Both the position numbers and the translations under genes were made by a program. Below, one piece after another: positions 16,834 to 25,563 of a DNA stretch of 64,000 nucleotides (the first letter of the stretch is position 1; each line of letters starts with the position of its first letter). Below the pieces are notes generated by a model, which saw nothing but the letters and a program-made list of their open reading frames with translations, had not been told where the DNA came from and searched no databases. This DNA comes from Ignavibacteria bacterium (lineage in GTDB: Bacteria > Bacteroidota > Ignavibacteria > Ignavibacteriales > SURF-24). The stretch is taken from NCBI GenBank assembly GCA_025612245.1, contig JAAXKQ010000002.1:124001-188000 (forward strand). Direction: 5' to 3'.

Positions 16834-17110
16834 TTCTAGATACAGAAAAGGCGCCGTTGCCTTGGGCTATAACGGCACTGAAGACAACGCACCCAGGGTG
16901 ATTGCCAAAGGCCAGGGGGAACTGGCAGAGAGGATACTGGAGGTGGCAAAGGAGAACAGCATTATGGTACAGGAGGATCCTTTGCTTTTCGACTCTCTTT
17001 ACAGGCTGGAAACCGGCGATGAGATTCCGGCAAGGCTTTACCAGGCGGTGGCCGAAATCCTGGCTTATGTGTATAAAATCAACGGAAAAAATATCAGGGG
17101 TAGCTTATGA
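16820..17110 (+). CDS. stand-alone FlhB C-terminal-like protein
   Basis: 96 residues resembling the cytoplasmic C-domain of FlhB without the membrane part: KGAVALGYNGTEDNAPRVIAKG, ENSIMVQEDPLLFDSLYRLE and ARLYQAVAEILAYVY. Such small FlhB-like proteins exist in many flagellated bacteria and can partly replace the FlhB C-domain in export switching. The NPTH autocleavage motif of FlhB is absent, as is usual for this group. It overlaps the FliK-like gene by 14 bases and flgF by 4 bases. Confidence 0.8.
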   Translation: MSEFSSRYRKGAVALGYNGTEDNAPRVIAKGQGELAERILEVAKENSIMVQEDPLLFDSLYRLETGDEIPARLYQAVAEILAYVYKINGKNIRGSL

Positions 17111-17817
17111 TAAAAGGTATGTACTTTATTTCACAGAACCTGGGCTATAAGGAAAAGAACATGCAGATTGTGGCCAATAACCTGGCCAACATCAATACCA
17201 CGGGCTTCAAGCGCGAGCTGCCCTTTGTCGAGATAATGTCCAGGATTGCAAACGCCCCGGTAAAGCAGCTTACGGATTATACGCAGGGAAACCTCATACA
17301 GACCACAAACACACTTGATCTTGCAATTTCAGGCGACGGCTACTTTGCGCTTAGAAATGAAAGGGGGAACCTCGAGTATTCACGCAACGGCCGCTTCAGG
17401 ATCTCCGATGAGGGATTCCTGATCAACGAGGAAGGGATGAAGGTAATGGGGAAAAAAGGAGAAATTGACTTCTCCGACTTTACCTTCGAGCAGCAGAAGA
17501 ATATAAATATTTCCAAGAACGGGGAGATAAGGGTTGGCGACACCGTGGTAGATGAGATACTCGTCTCAAGGCTCAGCGATCCTTCCAAGATGCAGAGGCA
17601 GAACGGGCTGAATTTTATGGATACCGAAGGCATGGCGCCCGAGGCAGAGGAAAGCACCTACGAAATACAGCAGGGATACCTTGAGGAGTCCAACACAAAC
17701 GCAATACTCGAAATGCAGTCGATGATTGAGCTGGGCAAGGATTTTGAGACTGCGCAGAAGATAATGAATTCCCTGGATGACTCGCTGGGTAAGGCAAATG
17801 AAATTGGAAAAGTTTAA
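17107..17817 (+). CDS. flgF: flagellar proximal rod protein FlgF
   Basis: 236 residues. The N-terminal rod motif is present (NMQIVANNLANINTTGFKRE), with the internal LDLAISGDGYFALRNERG and the C-terminal QQGYLEESNTN followed by the helix that packs in the rod. Against FlgG it is shorter and starts MIKGMYF, which fits FlgF. It forms the proximal part of the rod in the periplasm. It precedes flgG by 69 bases, a gap that carries a strong hairpin. Confidence 0.85.
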   Translation: MIKGMYFISQNLGYKEKNMQIVANNLANINTTGFKRELPFVEIMSRIANAPVKQLTDYTQGNLIQTTNTLDLAISGDGYFALRNERGNLEYSRNGRFRISDEGFLINEEGMKVMGKKGEIDFSDFTFEQQKNINISKNGEIRVGDTVVDEILVSRLSDPSKMQRQNGLNFMDTEGMAPEAEESTYEIQQGYLEESNTNAILEMQSMIELGKDFETAQKIMNSLDDSLGKANEIGKV

Positions 17818-17842
17818 CACATAAAGTTTTGAACAAGGTTCA

Positions 17843-17861
17843 GGGCCTCCCTTGGGGGCCC
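17843..17861 (+). other. GC-rich hairpin between flgF and flgG
   Basis: GGGCCTCC / GGGGGCCC folds as an 8-bp stem (one G-U pair) around a 3-base loop. AGTTTT at 17825 and AAAACT at 17862 could extend it as an outer stem. No T-run follows and flgG has AAGGAG after it, so an mRNA-processing or stability role is more likely than termination. Confidence 0.4.
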
Positions 17862-17886
17862 AAAACTATTAAGGAGATCTCAGAGT

Positions 17887-18687
17887 ATGTCAACAAGAGC
17901 ATTAAGAACGGCTGCATCGGGCATGTTTGCTCAGCAGGTTAACATTGAAACCATTTCAAACAACATCGCCAACATTAATACGACGGGTTTTAAGAAAAAC
18001 AAAGCCGAGTTTAAGGATATGATGTACCAGGAGGTATCAATCAATCCCCAGTTTACAGGCACTCAGGCGATGAATGAAAAAACCAGCGTTCAGATACAGG
18101 TCGGTAACGGTGTTCAGCCGGCTTCAACACAAAAGCTTTTCTCGCAGGGCGACCTGACGTCAACAAACAATCAGTTCGACCTGGCAATTCAGGGAGAAGG
18201 TTTTTTCCAGGTAAGAAAAAGTGACGGAACCTTTGCCTATACGCGCGACGGCTCGCTTAAGGTGTCATCCAACGGGACTCTTGTTACTTCAAACGGCTAC
18301 ACGCTTGAACCCGGAATTACGCTCAATGAAGACGTTACCGAGGTTACGGTTTCTAAAGACGGAACAATTGAAGCCAGGGAAATCAACGGCAACACGGTAA
18401 GCCTTGGAAACATTGAACTGGTGAAATTTATGAATCCCGGCGGGCTTCTTCCGGTCGGGGATAACCTTTATGCCGAAACCCCGGCCTCGGGCGTTCCTTT
18501 AACCGGCACACCGGGACAGGAAGGCTTCGGTGAAGTGCATCAGGGATACCTTGAAGCCTCCAACGTCGACATCGTCGAAGAAATGATCTCCATGATTACG
18601 GCGCAAAGGGCTTATGAGATAAATTCCAAGACCGTAAGGACGGTCGAGGACATGATGACAATGGCAAATAACCTCAAGCGTTCATAA
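17887..18687 (+). CDS. flgG: flagellar distal rod protein FlgG
   Basis: 266 residues, close to the usual 260. It starts STRALRTAASGMFAQQVNIE and has SNNIANINTTGFKKN, FDLAIQGEGFFQV and the C-terminal block VHQGYLEASNVDIVEEM followed by ITAQRAYEINSKTV. FlgG builds the distal rod that crosses the peptidoglycan and outer-membrane rings. An AAGGAG 11 bases before the ATG supports the start. Confidence 0.93.
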   Translation: MSTRALRTAASGMFAQQVNIETISNNIANINTTGFKKNKAEFKDMMYQEVSINPQFTGTQAMNEKTSVQIQVGNGVQPASTQKLFSQGDLTSTNNQFDLAIQGEGFFQVRKSDGTFAYTRDGSLKVSSNGTLVTSNGYTLEPGITLNEDVTEVTVSKDGTIEAREINGNTVSLGNIELVKFMNPGGLLPVGDNLYAETPASGVPLTGTPGQEGFGEVHQGYLEASNVDIVEEMISMITAQRAYEINSKTVRTVEDMMTMANNLKRS

Positions 18688-18715
18688 AGATTATAATTCC
18701 GGGAATAAAGATAAT

Positions 18716-19378
18716 ATGAAAATCTTCTGCCTTCTTTTCTCCCTTGTATTTTCCCTTCAGAGTGGCGGCGACACCTTAAAGGAGGAAATTGCAGGATACC
18801 TGAATAAGAGGCTTACTGGATACGACAAAGTTGAATTTGAAATTGCTTCCAGGCCTTTTAATCCGGCGGGTGGAAGCATAAGGCTTGACACGCTGAGGGA
18901 GACAAAAATTACGGGCAGTGTGGCTTACCTCCCGGTTCTTGTCGTGAATAAGGACAAAAAGGTTTCGCAGTCTTTTGTGAGCCTCAGGTTAAGTTTATAT
19001 AAAAAAGTTTTGGTCTCAAAGAAGCTGCTTCCTTCAGGAAGCGAGCTTAAGGCCGCGGATTTCGAATTGAAAAGTGTTGACGTGGCAAAATTCAGAAGTC
19101 TTCCCGTCTGCGACACAAGCCTCCTTTCAGGTTTCAGGGCAAAGTTCGCCCTGAAAGAAGGTGAAGAGCTCCTAAAGGAGAAGCTCCAGCCCGTACCTGT
19201 CATAAAGAAAGGCGACAGCGTAACGGCTTTTGCCGTAAAGGGAAACGTGGAGATTTCAATGGATGCCGTGGCCCGTCAGGATGGCTGTCCGGGAGAAGTG
19301 ATCAGGATTTTAACCCCTGAGAAGAAGATTTTCCGGGCAAGAGTAATCGATCAATTCAGTGTAAACATTATCGAGTAA
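18716..19378 (+). CDS. flgA: flagellar P-ring assembly chaperone FlgA
   Basis: 220 residues with a short signal peptide (1-17). The C-terminal half contains the SAF domain typical of FlgA: SGSELKAADFELKSVDV, ALKEGEELLKEKLQP, KGDSVTAFAVKGNVEISMDAVA and a closing R-A-R-V-I. FlgA acts in the periplasm as chaperone for FlgI. It lies between flgG and flgH, with 4 bases to flgH. Confidence 0.82.
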   Translation: MKIFCLLFSLVFSLQSGGDTLKEEIAGYLNKRLTGYDKVEFEIASRPFNPAGGSIRLDTLRETKITGSVAYLPVLVVNKDKKVSQSFVSLRLSLYKKVLVSKKLLPSGSELKAADFELKSVDVAKFRSLPVCDTSLLSGFRAKFALKEGEELLKEKLQPVPVIKKGDSVTAFAVKGNVEISMDAVARQDGCPGEVIRILTPEKKIFRARVIDQFSVNIIE

Positions 19379-19382
19379 AGTT

Positions 19383-19961
19383 ATGAAACGTTTTATATCG
19401 GCTGTTTATTTGACATTTGCCCTGTGTGCGGCAGCCTCTGCACAGGATATGAGGCAGAATTCCTATTATTCGCTTTTTGCCGACCAGAAAGCAAATAAGG
19501 TTGGCGACGCGGTTACGATAATTGTCGTGGAATCCTCTCAGGCTTCGAACAATGCCGAAACACAGACGGGCAGAACGAGTGACCTGGGCTTTAACGGGAG
19601 CATTACGGCAGGCTCTAATTCTACTCCCGAGGCAAAGCTCGGCATAGGATCAAAGAACGATTTCAGCGGTTCGGGCTCAACCAAGACTACAGGGCTAATA
19701 AGGACAAAGATCAGCGCTACGATTGACTCTGTGATGTCCAACGGTAACCTGATGATTAAGGGAAGCAGGAAGATCGTCATCAATGGCGAGGAGCAGCTCA
19801 TTACAATCAAGGGGATTGTAAGGGGGTCAGACATAATGTCGGACAACTCCGTGCTATCGTACAATATTTCCGAGGCGGTAATTACTTTTGAGGGAACCGG
19901 CATAATAAATGATTCCCAGAAGCCGGGCTGGCTTACTAAATTTTTCCACTGGTTGTTTTAG
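19383..19961 (+). CDS. flgH: flagellar L-ring protein FlgH
   Basis: 192 residues. A signal peptide ends in AASAQ. The FlgH blocks are VGDAVTIIVVESSQASNNA and GNLMIKGSRKIVINGEEQLI, then a GIVR motif and NSVLSYNISEAVI. FlgH builds the L ring in the outer membrane. Most FlgH proteins are lipoproteins with a lipobox; here the only nearby cysteine is in FALCAAA and lacks the required small residue before it, so this FlgH is probably cleaved by ordinary signal peptidase and not lipidated. Confidence 0.88.
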   Translation: MKRFISAVYLTFALCAAASAQDMRQNSYYSLFADQKANKVGDAVTIIVVESSQASNNAETQTGRTSDLGFNGSITAGSNSTPEAKLGIGSKNDFSGSGSTKTTGLIRTKISATIDSVMSNGNLMIKGSRKIVINGEEQLITIKGIVRGSDIMSDNSVLSYNISEAVITFEGTGIINDSQKPGWLTKFFHWLF

Positions 19962-20023
19962 GAGTTTTTACAGCACAATGGCTCAATTTCAAAACCTGCA
20001 GAAATTTCTTTTGGGAATTTAAG

Positions 20024-21121
20024 ATGAAAATAAAAAGCATAATCGTTTTAGCTTTGCTCCTTACGGTCTTCGGAGAGGTGCACGCCCAGAGAATTAAGGA
20101 CATTGCTTACTTTAAGGGTACCGGCTCAGAGCAGATACTGGGCTACGGGCTTGTTGTGGGGCTGCCCGGATCAGGCGATACATACCGTTCGGTCTTTACA
20201 ATTCAGTCGGTCTCGAGCATGCTGAAAAGGTTCGGCATCACGGTTCCGCAGACAGACATGAAAACGAGGAACGTGGCAGCCGTAATGGTGACTGCAAAGC
20301 TAAACAGCGGCCTGAAGGAAAAGGCTGAATTTGACGTTACGGTTGCCTCCATGGGAGATGCAACAAGCCTGCAGGGAGGAGTTCTACTGATGACTCCCCT
20401 TTCGGCATTGGACGGGAATGTATATGCATTTGCACAGGGGCCAATTTCCGTTGGGGGATATGACGTTAATACCCCTTCGGGCGGAAGGGTTTCTAAAAAC
20501 CACACACTGACCGGCAGAATTCCAAGGGGCGGAATTCTTGAAAGAGCCATCGGCGTTAACAGTGCCGACAGTAAGACGGTAGGCATAATGCTGAGGGATC
20601 CTGACTTTACCACGTCAAACAACATTGCCTCCGCAATTAACAGCAAAGCCGGATCCGACATAGCCAAAGCGCTTGATGCGTCCGAAATTACCGTACAGGT
20701 GCCCACTGACAAGCAGAACAACATGGCGGCATTTTTAGCAGAACTGGAAGGAATCCAGGTGCAGAGTGACGTAACGGCAAGGGTTGTACTTAATGAAAGA
20801 ACGGGAACCGTGGTTGCAGGCAGCAACGTGAAGATACTTCCTGTCACAATTTCGCACGGCAACCTGAGCATTAACATCCGTTCGTACCCCGTCATTTCGC
20901 AGCCGGGACAGCTCTCCAACGGTTCGACTATATTTTTTAACAACCTGGTGCCCACGCAGCAGGAGGACTCAACGAAGGCTGTAGCCATAAACGGGGCTGC
21001 CACGGTGCAGGAAGTGGCAGCGGCGCTTAATTCCCTTAAAGTTGCCCCAAGGGATATAATTGCAATCTTCCAGGCCTTGAAGGAAGCCGGGGCGCTGGTA
21101 GCTGAACTGGTAATAATGTAA
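20024..21121 (+). CDS. flgI: flagellar P-ring protein FlgI
   Basis: 365 residues with a signal peptide (1-22, ending VHAQ). Typical blocks are RIKDIAYFKGTGSEQILGYG, VVGLPGSGD, ASMGDATSLQGGVLLMTPLS, DGNVYAFAQGPISVGG, NERTGTVVAGSNVKILP and a C-terminal PRDIIAIFQALKEAGAL. FlgI forms the ring in the peptidoglycan layer around the rod. Together with flgH it shows that the cell has an outer membrane. Confidence 0.93.
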   Translation: MKIKSIIVLALLLTVFGEVHAQRIKDIAYFKGTGSEQILGYGLVVGLPGSGDTYRSVFTIQSVSSMLKRFGITVPQTDMKTRNVAAVMVTAKLNSGLKEKAEFDVTVASMGDATSLQGGVLLMTPLSALDGNVYAFAQGPISVGGYDVNTPSGGRVSKNHTLTGRIPRGGILERAIGVNSADSKTVGIMLRDPDFTTSNNIASAINSKAGSDIAKALDASEITVQVPTDKQNNMAAFLAELEGIQVQSDVTARVVLNERTGTVVAGSNVKILPVTISHGNLSINIRSYPVISQPGQLSNGSTIFFNNLVPTQQEDSTKAVAINGAATVQEVAAALNSLKVAPRDIIAIFQALKEAGALVAELVIM

Positions 21122-21170
21122 CTAATATATATGGTTTTATAATAGATGGCTTAAAACTGGCTCTAAAGCT

Positions 21171-22031
21171 ATGGAACTGAAAATAACTAACGAAGAAAAA
21201 CATATTTCAAGCACTCCCGGAATAAACGACAGGTTTTCTCCGGAACAGAAGCAGAAGCTTGCCAAAGCCTCAAGGGACTTTGAGAGCCTGCTTACCTCAA
21301 TGATGCTCAAATCGATGACGAAAACCACAAACGGGCTTTTCGGCGATGACAGTTATGGCGGTGAAACCTTTGAGGGGCTCTTTGAAAACGAAATTTCTTC
21401 TTTTATGTCCAAAAACCAGAGCCTTGGGGTAGCAGCAAAGCTTTATAAGTCAATTACAGGAGAGGAGCTGGAAACAGGGGCGGGAATCCCGGTGAAGAAA
21501 ATTACCGGGCATAAAGATTCTCCGGAAGAAGTCTCCCGTGAAGAAGGCGCACAGGGAAACGGTGCTACTGGCAGCGGCCGAATACAGGTAAAAGGAACCG
21601 GTACGCATAGCGCGGTTGAGCCTTCACAGAGCTCCATGAGCAGGATTGGCCGGTATGAGGACGTAATTGAACAGGCATCGAAGGATTTTGGCGTCGATTC
21701 GAACATAATAAGATCGGTTATACTGGCCGAATCGGCCGGAAACGTAAAGGCCCGCTCGGTATCCAACGCTAAAGGACTCATGCAGCTCATGGATTCAACG
21801 GCAAGCTCCATGGGAGTAAAAAATGTGTGGGATCCCAAAGAAAATATTTACGGCGGGACTAAATATTTGGCAGGATTGCTTCGACAATATAATGGGGAAT
21901 TAAAGCTCGCTTTAGCGGCTTATAATGCGGGACCCGGAAATGTAGAAAAGTATAACGGGGTTCCCCCCTTTAATGAAACCAGAAACTATATATCCCGGGT
22001 TTTGGGGTATCTAAAGCATCTAAACGGATAA
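21171..22031 (+). CDS. flgJ: FlgJ-type rod-binding domain fused to lytic transglycosylase (SLT)
   Basis: 286 residues. Residues about 20-100 match the FlgJ rod-binding domain (KASRDFESLLTSMMLKSMTK, FEGLFENEISSFM). After a Gly/Glu-rich linker, residues about 165-285 are an SLT transglycosylase: the catalytic glutamate is E187 in LAESAGN, then SNAKGLMQLM, AAYNAGPGNVEKYNG and NYISRVLGYL. Enterobacterial FlgJ carries a glucosaminidase in this position, so the cutting domain is of another fold and chemistry. It likely opens peptidoglycan for the rod. It is followed 2 bases later by the FlgN-like gene. Confidence 0.88.
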   Translation: MELKITNEEKHISSTPGINDRFSPEQKQKLAKASRDFESLLTSMMLKSMTKTTNGLFGDDSYGGETFEGLFENEISSFMSKNQSLGVAAKLYKSITGEELETGAGIPVKKITGHKDSPEEVSREEGAQGNGATGSGRIQVKGTGTHSAVEPSQSSMSRIGRYEDVIEQASKDFGVDSNIIRSVILAESAGNVKARSVSNAKGLMQLMDSTASSMGVKNVWDPKENIYGGTKYLAGLLRQYNGELKLALAAYNAGPGNVEKYNGVPPFNETRNYISRVLGYLKHLNG

Positions 22032-22033
22032 AA

Positions 22034-22486
22034 ATGGAAATAAAAGAGCTTACGGCATCCCTGGTGAATCAGAAAAATAACCTCACCTCGCTGCTTAACG
22101 CCGCATTGCAGAAGCAGAAAGCACTCGTGAATTTCGATTACGCGGGGCTTGAGGACTCAATTACAAGAGAAGAGAAAGCCATTGCCTTTATTACCGAGGG
22201 TGAAAAAGGAAGAATTAAAATACTCAGTGAGCTTTATTCCAGGTATTCTATTTCAAACAGGACCTTTAAGCTTTCGGAATTTTTGGAGAACACAAGGGGT
22301 TTACTGGACGCAAAGTCACAGAAACAGATTGCCGTAACTGAAAAAGAGCTCAAGGAGCTAATTACAAGGGTTTCCATGGTAAACCAGCAGAACAAGTTCC
22401 TGATCGAAAATTCAAGGGCGTTTATAAAAGAAACGGTCAGCCGCATTCTGAATGCGCGCCGGTCGCTGCTGGATAAAAAAGTTTAA
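22034..22486 (+). CDS. flgN: FlgN-like export chaperone
   Basis: 150 residues, nearly all helical and charged, with the FlgN pattern: a first helix ending in LLNAALQKQKALV, then LEDSITREEKAIAFI and a long last helix up to the C-terminus. FlgN holds FlgK and FlgL before export, and here it sits directly upstream of both genes, which is the usual place. Sequence conservation in this family is low, so the call rests on position as much as on pattern. Confidence 0.7.
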   Translation: MEIKELTASLVNQKNNLTSLLNAALQKQKALVNFDYAGLEDSITREEKAIAFITEGEKGRIKILSELYSRYSISNRTFKLSEFLENTRGLLDAKSQKQIAVTEKELKELITRVSMVNQQNKFLIENSRAFIKETVSRILNARRSLLDKKV

Positions 22487-22508
22487 CACAAAAGAAAAGT
22501 CCGGACAC

Positions 22509-23849
22509 ATGGGTATTTCAAGAATATTTGACATTGCAAGCCGCAGCCTCGGGGTCTATCAAAGGGCACTCGACATTACCTCGCACAACGTGGCCAATGC
22601 GAACAACGCCGACTATGCGCGCCAGAGGGTGATCTTTGGAAGCGAGCGTGCCGAGGCTACTGTTGGCGGTGAATTCGGCGCCGGAGTCAAAATTGATGAT
22701 ATTGCCAGGATTAAAGACAGCCTTACAGACCTCCAGATAAGGAATTATAACCAGGCATACTCCAATTCCAGCAAGCGTTCTGAAGTTCTGGGACAGGTTG
22801 AAACCCTGTTCTCCGAGCCTTCGGACTTAGGTCTTTCAAGTTTAATATCCTCGTTTTACAATTCGTGGGATGAGCTGGCCTCATCGCCAAACTCAACGCC
22901 CCTTAGAAACGGCGTCATTCAGGCGGCAGACAAGCTGAGCAACAAAGTTAAGGACGTCTATGAGGGCCTTAACCTTTTGAAGACCGACCTTAACTCCCAG
23001 GTGAGCGAAAAAGTTGAGGAATTGAACTCCACAATTCAGGACATACAGGACTTAAACAGGCAGATCAAGGAGTCCAAGGTAATTAACCAGCCGGTCAACG
23101 ACCTGCTCGACAGAAGAGATAAAAAGATAGACGACCTAAGCAAGCTCACAAACATTAACGTGCACACAGACGACCAGGGCTCTGTAAGCATATCCATCGG
23201 CGGCGTTTTTGCAGTGGATGAATACAGCTCAACAAAGTTCAAGGTGAATTCTACAAACGGGAAGCTCTCACTGACTACGCAGGACGGGAGCGTTACCACC
23301 TCTCTTAATGGAGGAGAGCTTTATGCCAGCATGGATCTGTACAACAACCAGATCTCCAGCTACCAGGACAGCGTCAATTCCATAGCTCAGAACATAATGG
23401 ATTCGGTTAATGCCGTGCACAGGCAGGGCTACGGTCTTAATAACTATCACGGCGATTTCTTTACCGGCTACTCGAACGGAGTTCTCAGCTTTACGCACGA
23501 TACCAACGACATTGCGGCTTCGGATGCAATAAATAACGCCGGAAACTCCAACAATGCAATTGCAATTGCAAAGCTCGCCGATTCAAAGCTGATCGATGGA
23601 AAATCCATCGGTGAGTATTATAACTCTTTTATAAGCGGCATTGGCACACAGAAGAAATTAAACGAACAGAGCTCTGATGCCAACCAGCTGGTGCTCGACC
23701 AGCTGAACAACCAGAAGGCCTCTTACTCCGGGGTTTCAATTGACGAGGAAATGACAAACGTCATAAAATTCCAGAAGTCGTACGACGCTTCAGCGAAGCT
23801 CATAAAAGTGGCCGATGAAATGCTTCAGACATTATTAAATATGGTGTAA
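22509..23849 (+). CDS. flgK: hook-filament junction protein FlgK (HAP1)
   Basis: 446 residues from the chosen start MGISRIFDIASRS. The open frame extends 57 bases further upstream into flgN, but those residues do not fit the family. The N-terminal helix block is SHNVANANNADYARQRV, and the C-terminus ends in FQKSYDASAKLIKVADEML. The protein is shorter than the usual 550 residues, mainly in the surface-exposed middle domain. FlgK joins hook and filament outside the cell. It is followed 3 bases later by flgL. Confidence 0.9.
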   Translation: MGISRIFDIASRSLGVYQRALDITSHNVANANNADYARQRVIFGSERAEATVGGEFGAGVKIDDIARIKDSLTDLQIRNYNQAYSNSSKRSEVLGQVETLFSEPSDLGLSSLISSFYNSWDELASSPNSTPLRNGVIQAADKLSNKVKDVYEGLNLLKTDLNSQVSEKVEELNSTIQDIQDLNRQIKESKVINQPVNDLLDRRDKKIDDLSKLTNINVHTDDQGSVSISIGGVFAVDEYSSTKFKVNSTNGKLSLTTQDGSVTTSLNGGELYASMDLYNNQISSYQDSVNSIAQNIMDSVNAVHRQGYGLNNYHGDFFTGYSNGVLSFTHDTNDIAASDAINNAGNSNNAIAIAKLADSKLIDGKSIGEYYNSFISGIGTQKKLNEQSSDANQLVLDQLNNQKASYSGVSIDEEMTNVIKFQKSYDASAKLIKVADEMLQTLLNMV

Positions 23850-23852
23850 TAA

Positions 23853-24770
23853 ATGAGAATTGCAGATTCAATACTCTCAGCAAACTATCTTGTTGCCCTT
23901 AACAGCAACAAAGAGCAGGTCGAGGAAATCCAGCAGAAGATTGCCACGGGCTCAAAGATAAATAAACCTTCCGACTCCCCGAGCGGAATCTCCCGGGTCT
24001 TAAGGCTGCAGGAACAGCTGCAGACAGGAGAAACATACCTGAAGAATATTGAAGACAGTCAGTCCTTCATGCAGACTACGGCCTCATCGCTTGAAGGCAT
24101 GCAGAATGAAATTCAAAATACACTCGTGCTTTTTACAGACGCCATCAACCCGGTCAATGTTTCGAACTATCCCTCGTATGCCAAGCAGATAGACATGACG
24201 CTAAGTACGCTTATGGATCTTGCAAACAGCGAATACGGCGGAAAGTACCTCTTCGGCGGAACGGATTTTTCTGCAAAGCCTTACGGCTATAACGCCTCGG
24301 GCCAGGTGGAGCTGAAGGTCGGCGCTACGAGCGGTCAGCAGATGACAAGGATAAGCAAGTACATGGAACAGGCGACCAATATTCCGGGTGCCGACCTCTT
24401 TACCAATGTACCTGCAACAGGAACGACAAACACACAAAATTCAACGGATATTTTTAACACGCTCCTGCGTGTTAAAGCCAGCCTTGAGAACGGCGACAGC
24501 CCGGCCGACAGCGACGTTGCCGCGGTAAAAACATTTCAGGATAACATTGCAAAACAGCTTACCGTTGCCGGCGACTTGATAAACCGACTGGATTCAACTC
24601 ACGAGCTCATGGACAGCCAGCAGCTCGACCTGAAAGGGCTTCTTTCAAAGGAAAAGGACGTGGACGTGGCAGAGGCGGTAATGGATCTGCAGAACAGGGA
24701 ATATTACCTGCAGCTTTCGTACAAAATGTCGTCAATGGTTTTACCTAAATCGCTGCTGGATTATATGTAA
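23853..24770 (+). CDS. flgL: hook-filament junction protein FlgL (HAP3)
   Basis: 305 residues, a flagellin-family protein: N-terminal KEQVEEIQQKIATGSKINKP and VLRLQEQLQTGETYLKNIED, an internal YLFGGTDFSAKPYGYNASG, and a C-terminal helix block EAVMDLQNREYYLQLSYKM. The start MRIADSILSANYLVALN fits the family. It overlaps the motA start by 1 base. No filament flagellin gene (fliC) lies in the window. Confidence 0.88.
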   Translation: MRIADSILSANYLVALNSNKEQVEEIQQKIATGSKINKPSDSPSGISRVLRLQEQLQTGETYLKNIEDSQSFMQTTASSLEGMQNEIQNTLVLFTDAINPVNVSNYPSYAKQIDMTLSTLMDLANSEYGGKYLFGGTDFSAKPYGYNASGQVELKVGATSGQQMTRISKYMEQATNIPGADLFTNVPATGTTNTQNSTDIFNTLLRVKASLENGDSPADSDVAAVKTFQDNIAKQLTVAGDLINRLDSTHELMDSQQLDLKGLLSKEKDVDVAEAVMDLQNREYYLQLSYKMSSMVLPKSLLDYM

Positions 24771-25549
24771 TGATGAAGAAGCTTGGCGGAATAAACGGAC
24801 TGATACTCGGGGTCTTCTCGATTTTCGGGGCATTCTTAATTGAAGGCGGCTCCATAAAGGCTCTTTTCCTTCTTCCCCCGCTTGTTGTTGTATTCGGGGG
24901 AACTTTTGCCGCTGTAATTATCGGCTTCGGCTTTAATGAATTCAGGAAGATCTTCTCTCTGGCCGGGCTGGCATATTTCCCCCGCGAGTACGACACCACG
25001 GGGCTTATTTATACTTTTATTGAGTTTTCAATTCTGGCCAGGAAAGAAGGACTCCTCTCGCTGGAAAGCCAGCTTGAGAAACTTCCATCTTCTTACCCGA
25101 AGAAAATGGTGCGCCTGCTGGTGGACGGGACGGATGCAGAGTCGCTGCAGAATATAGCCTACTGCGAAATGAAGTCCATGCAGGAAAGGCATTTTTCGAA
25201 TATATTTATTTTTACAAAGATGGGAGGCTATGCTCCCACGATGGGTATACTGGGAACCGTGATGGGTCTTGTGATGACGCTGGCACAGGCCGGCGGCGAT
25301 CCGAACAGTCTCATTCATAATATTGCCTCGGCATTCATAGCTACATTATGGGGAGTTTTTAGTGCAAACCTTATCTGGTTACCAATTGGTGATAAATTAA
25401 AACAATGTCATTTAGAAGAAAAACATATGATGGAGATATCCTTGGAGGGGGTTTTGGCGCTTCAGAGCGGCGAGATTCCTTCGGTGGTGAAAGCCAGACT
25501 TATAAGCATGCTTCCCCAAAGAGAACAGGAAAAGATCCTCGCCTCCTAG
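24770..25549 (+). CDS. motA: flagellar stator protein MotA (set 1, MotP/PomA-like)
   Basis: 259 residues with four membrane helices. It starts MKKLGGINGLILGVFSIFG and has GGTFAAVIIGFG, then the two C-terminal helices around MGILGTVMGLVMTLA and HNIASAFIATLWGVFSANL, with the conserved tail GVLALQSGEIPSVVK. The short length and this tail place it with the MotP/PomA/Bacillus-MotA type and not with the longer enterobacterial MotA seen at 27604. The ion used cannot be read safely from the sequence. Confidence 0.87.
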   Translation: MMKKLGGINGLILGVFSIFGAFLIEGGSIKALFLLPPLVVVFGGTFAAVIIGFGFNEFRKIFSLAGLAYFPREYDTTGLIYTFIEFSILARKEGLLSLESQLEKLPSSYPKKMVRLLVDGTDAESLQNIAYCEMKSMQERHFSNIFIFTKMGGYAPTMGILGTVMGLVMTLAQAGGDPNSLIHNIASAFIATLWGVFSANLIWLPIGDKLKQCHLEEKHMMEISLEGVLALQSGEIPSVVKARLISMLPQREQEKILAS

Positions 25550-25563
25550 AGAGCGGCGAATCC

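Noticed and set aside
20203-21003. Long open frame (266 codons) antisense to flgI
   Set aside because: It exactly shadows a well recognised gene; its residue make-up (Leu/Ser/Pro-rich) is typical of antisense reading.
22452-22508. Longer FlgK start inside flgN
   Set aside because: The added residues do not resemble FlgK, which begins MGISRIFD at 22509.
25405-25563. Longer N-terminus of MotB overlapping motA by 145 bases
   Set aside because: The extra residues are a shifted reading of the conserved MotA tail, and an ATG right after the motA stop fits the family better.
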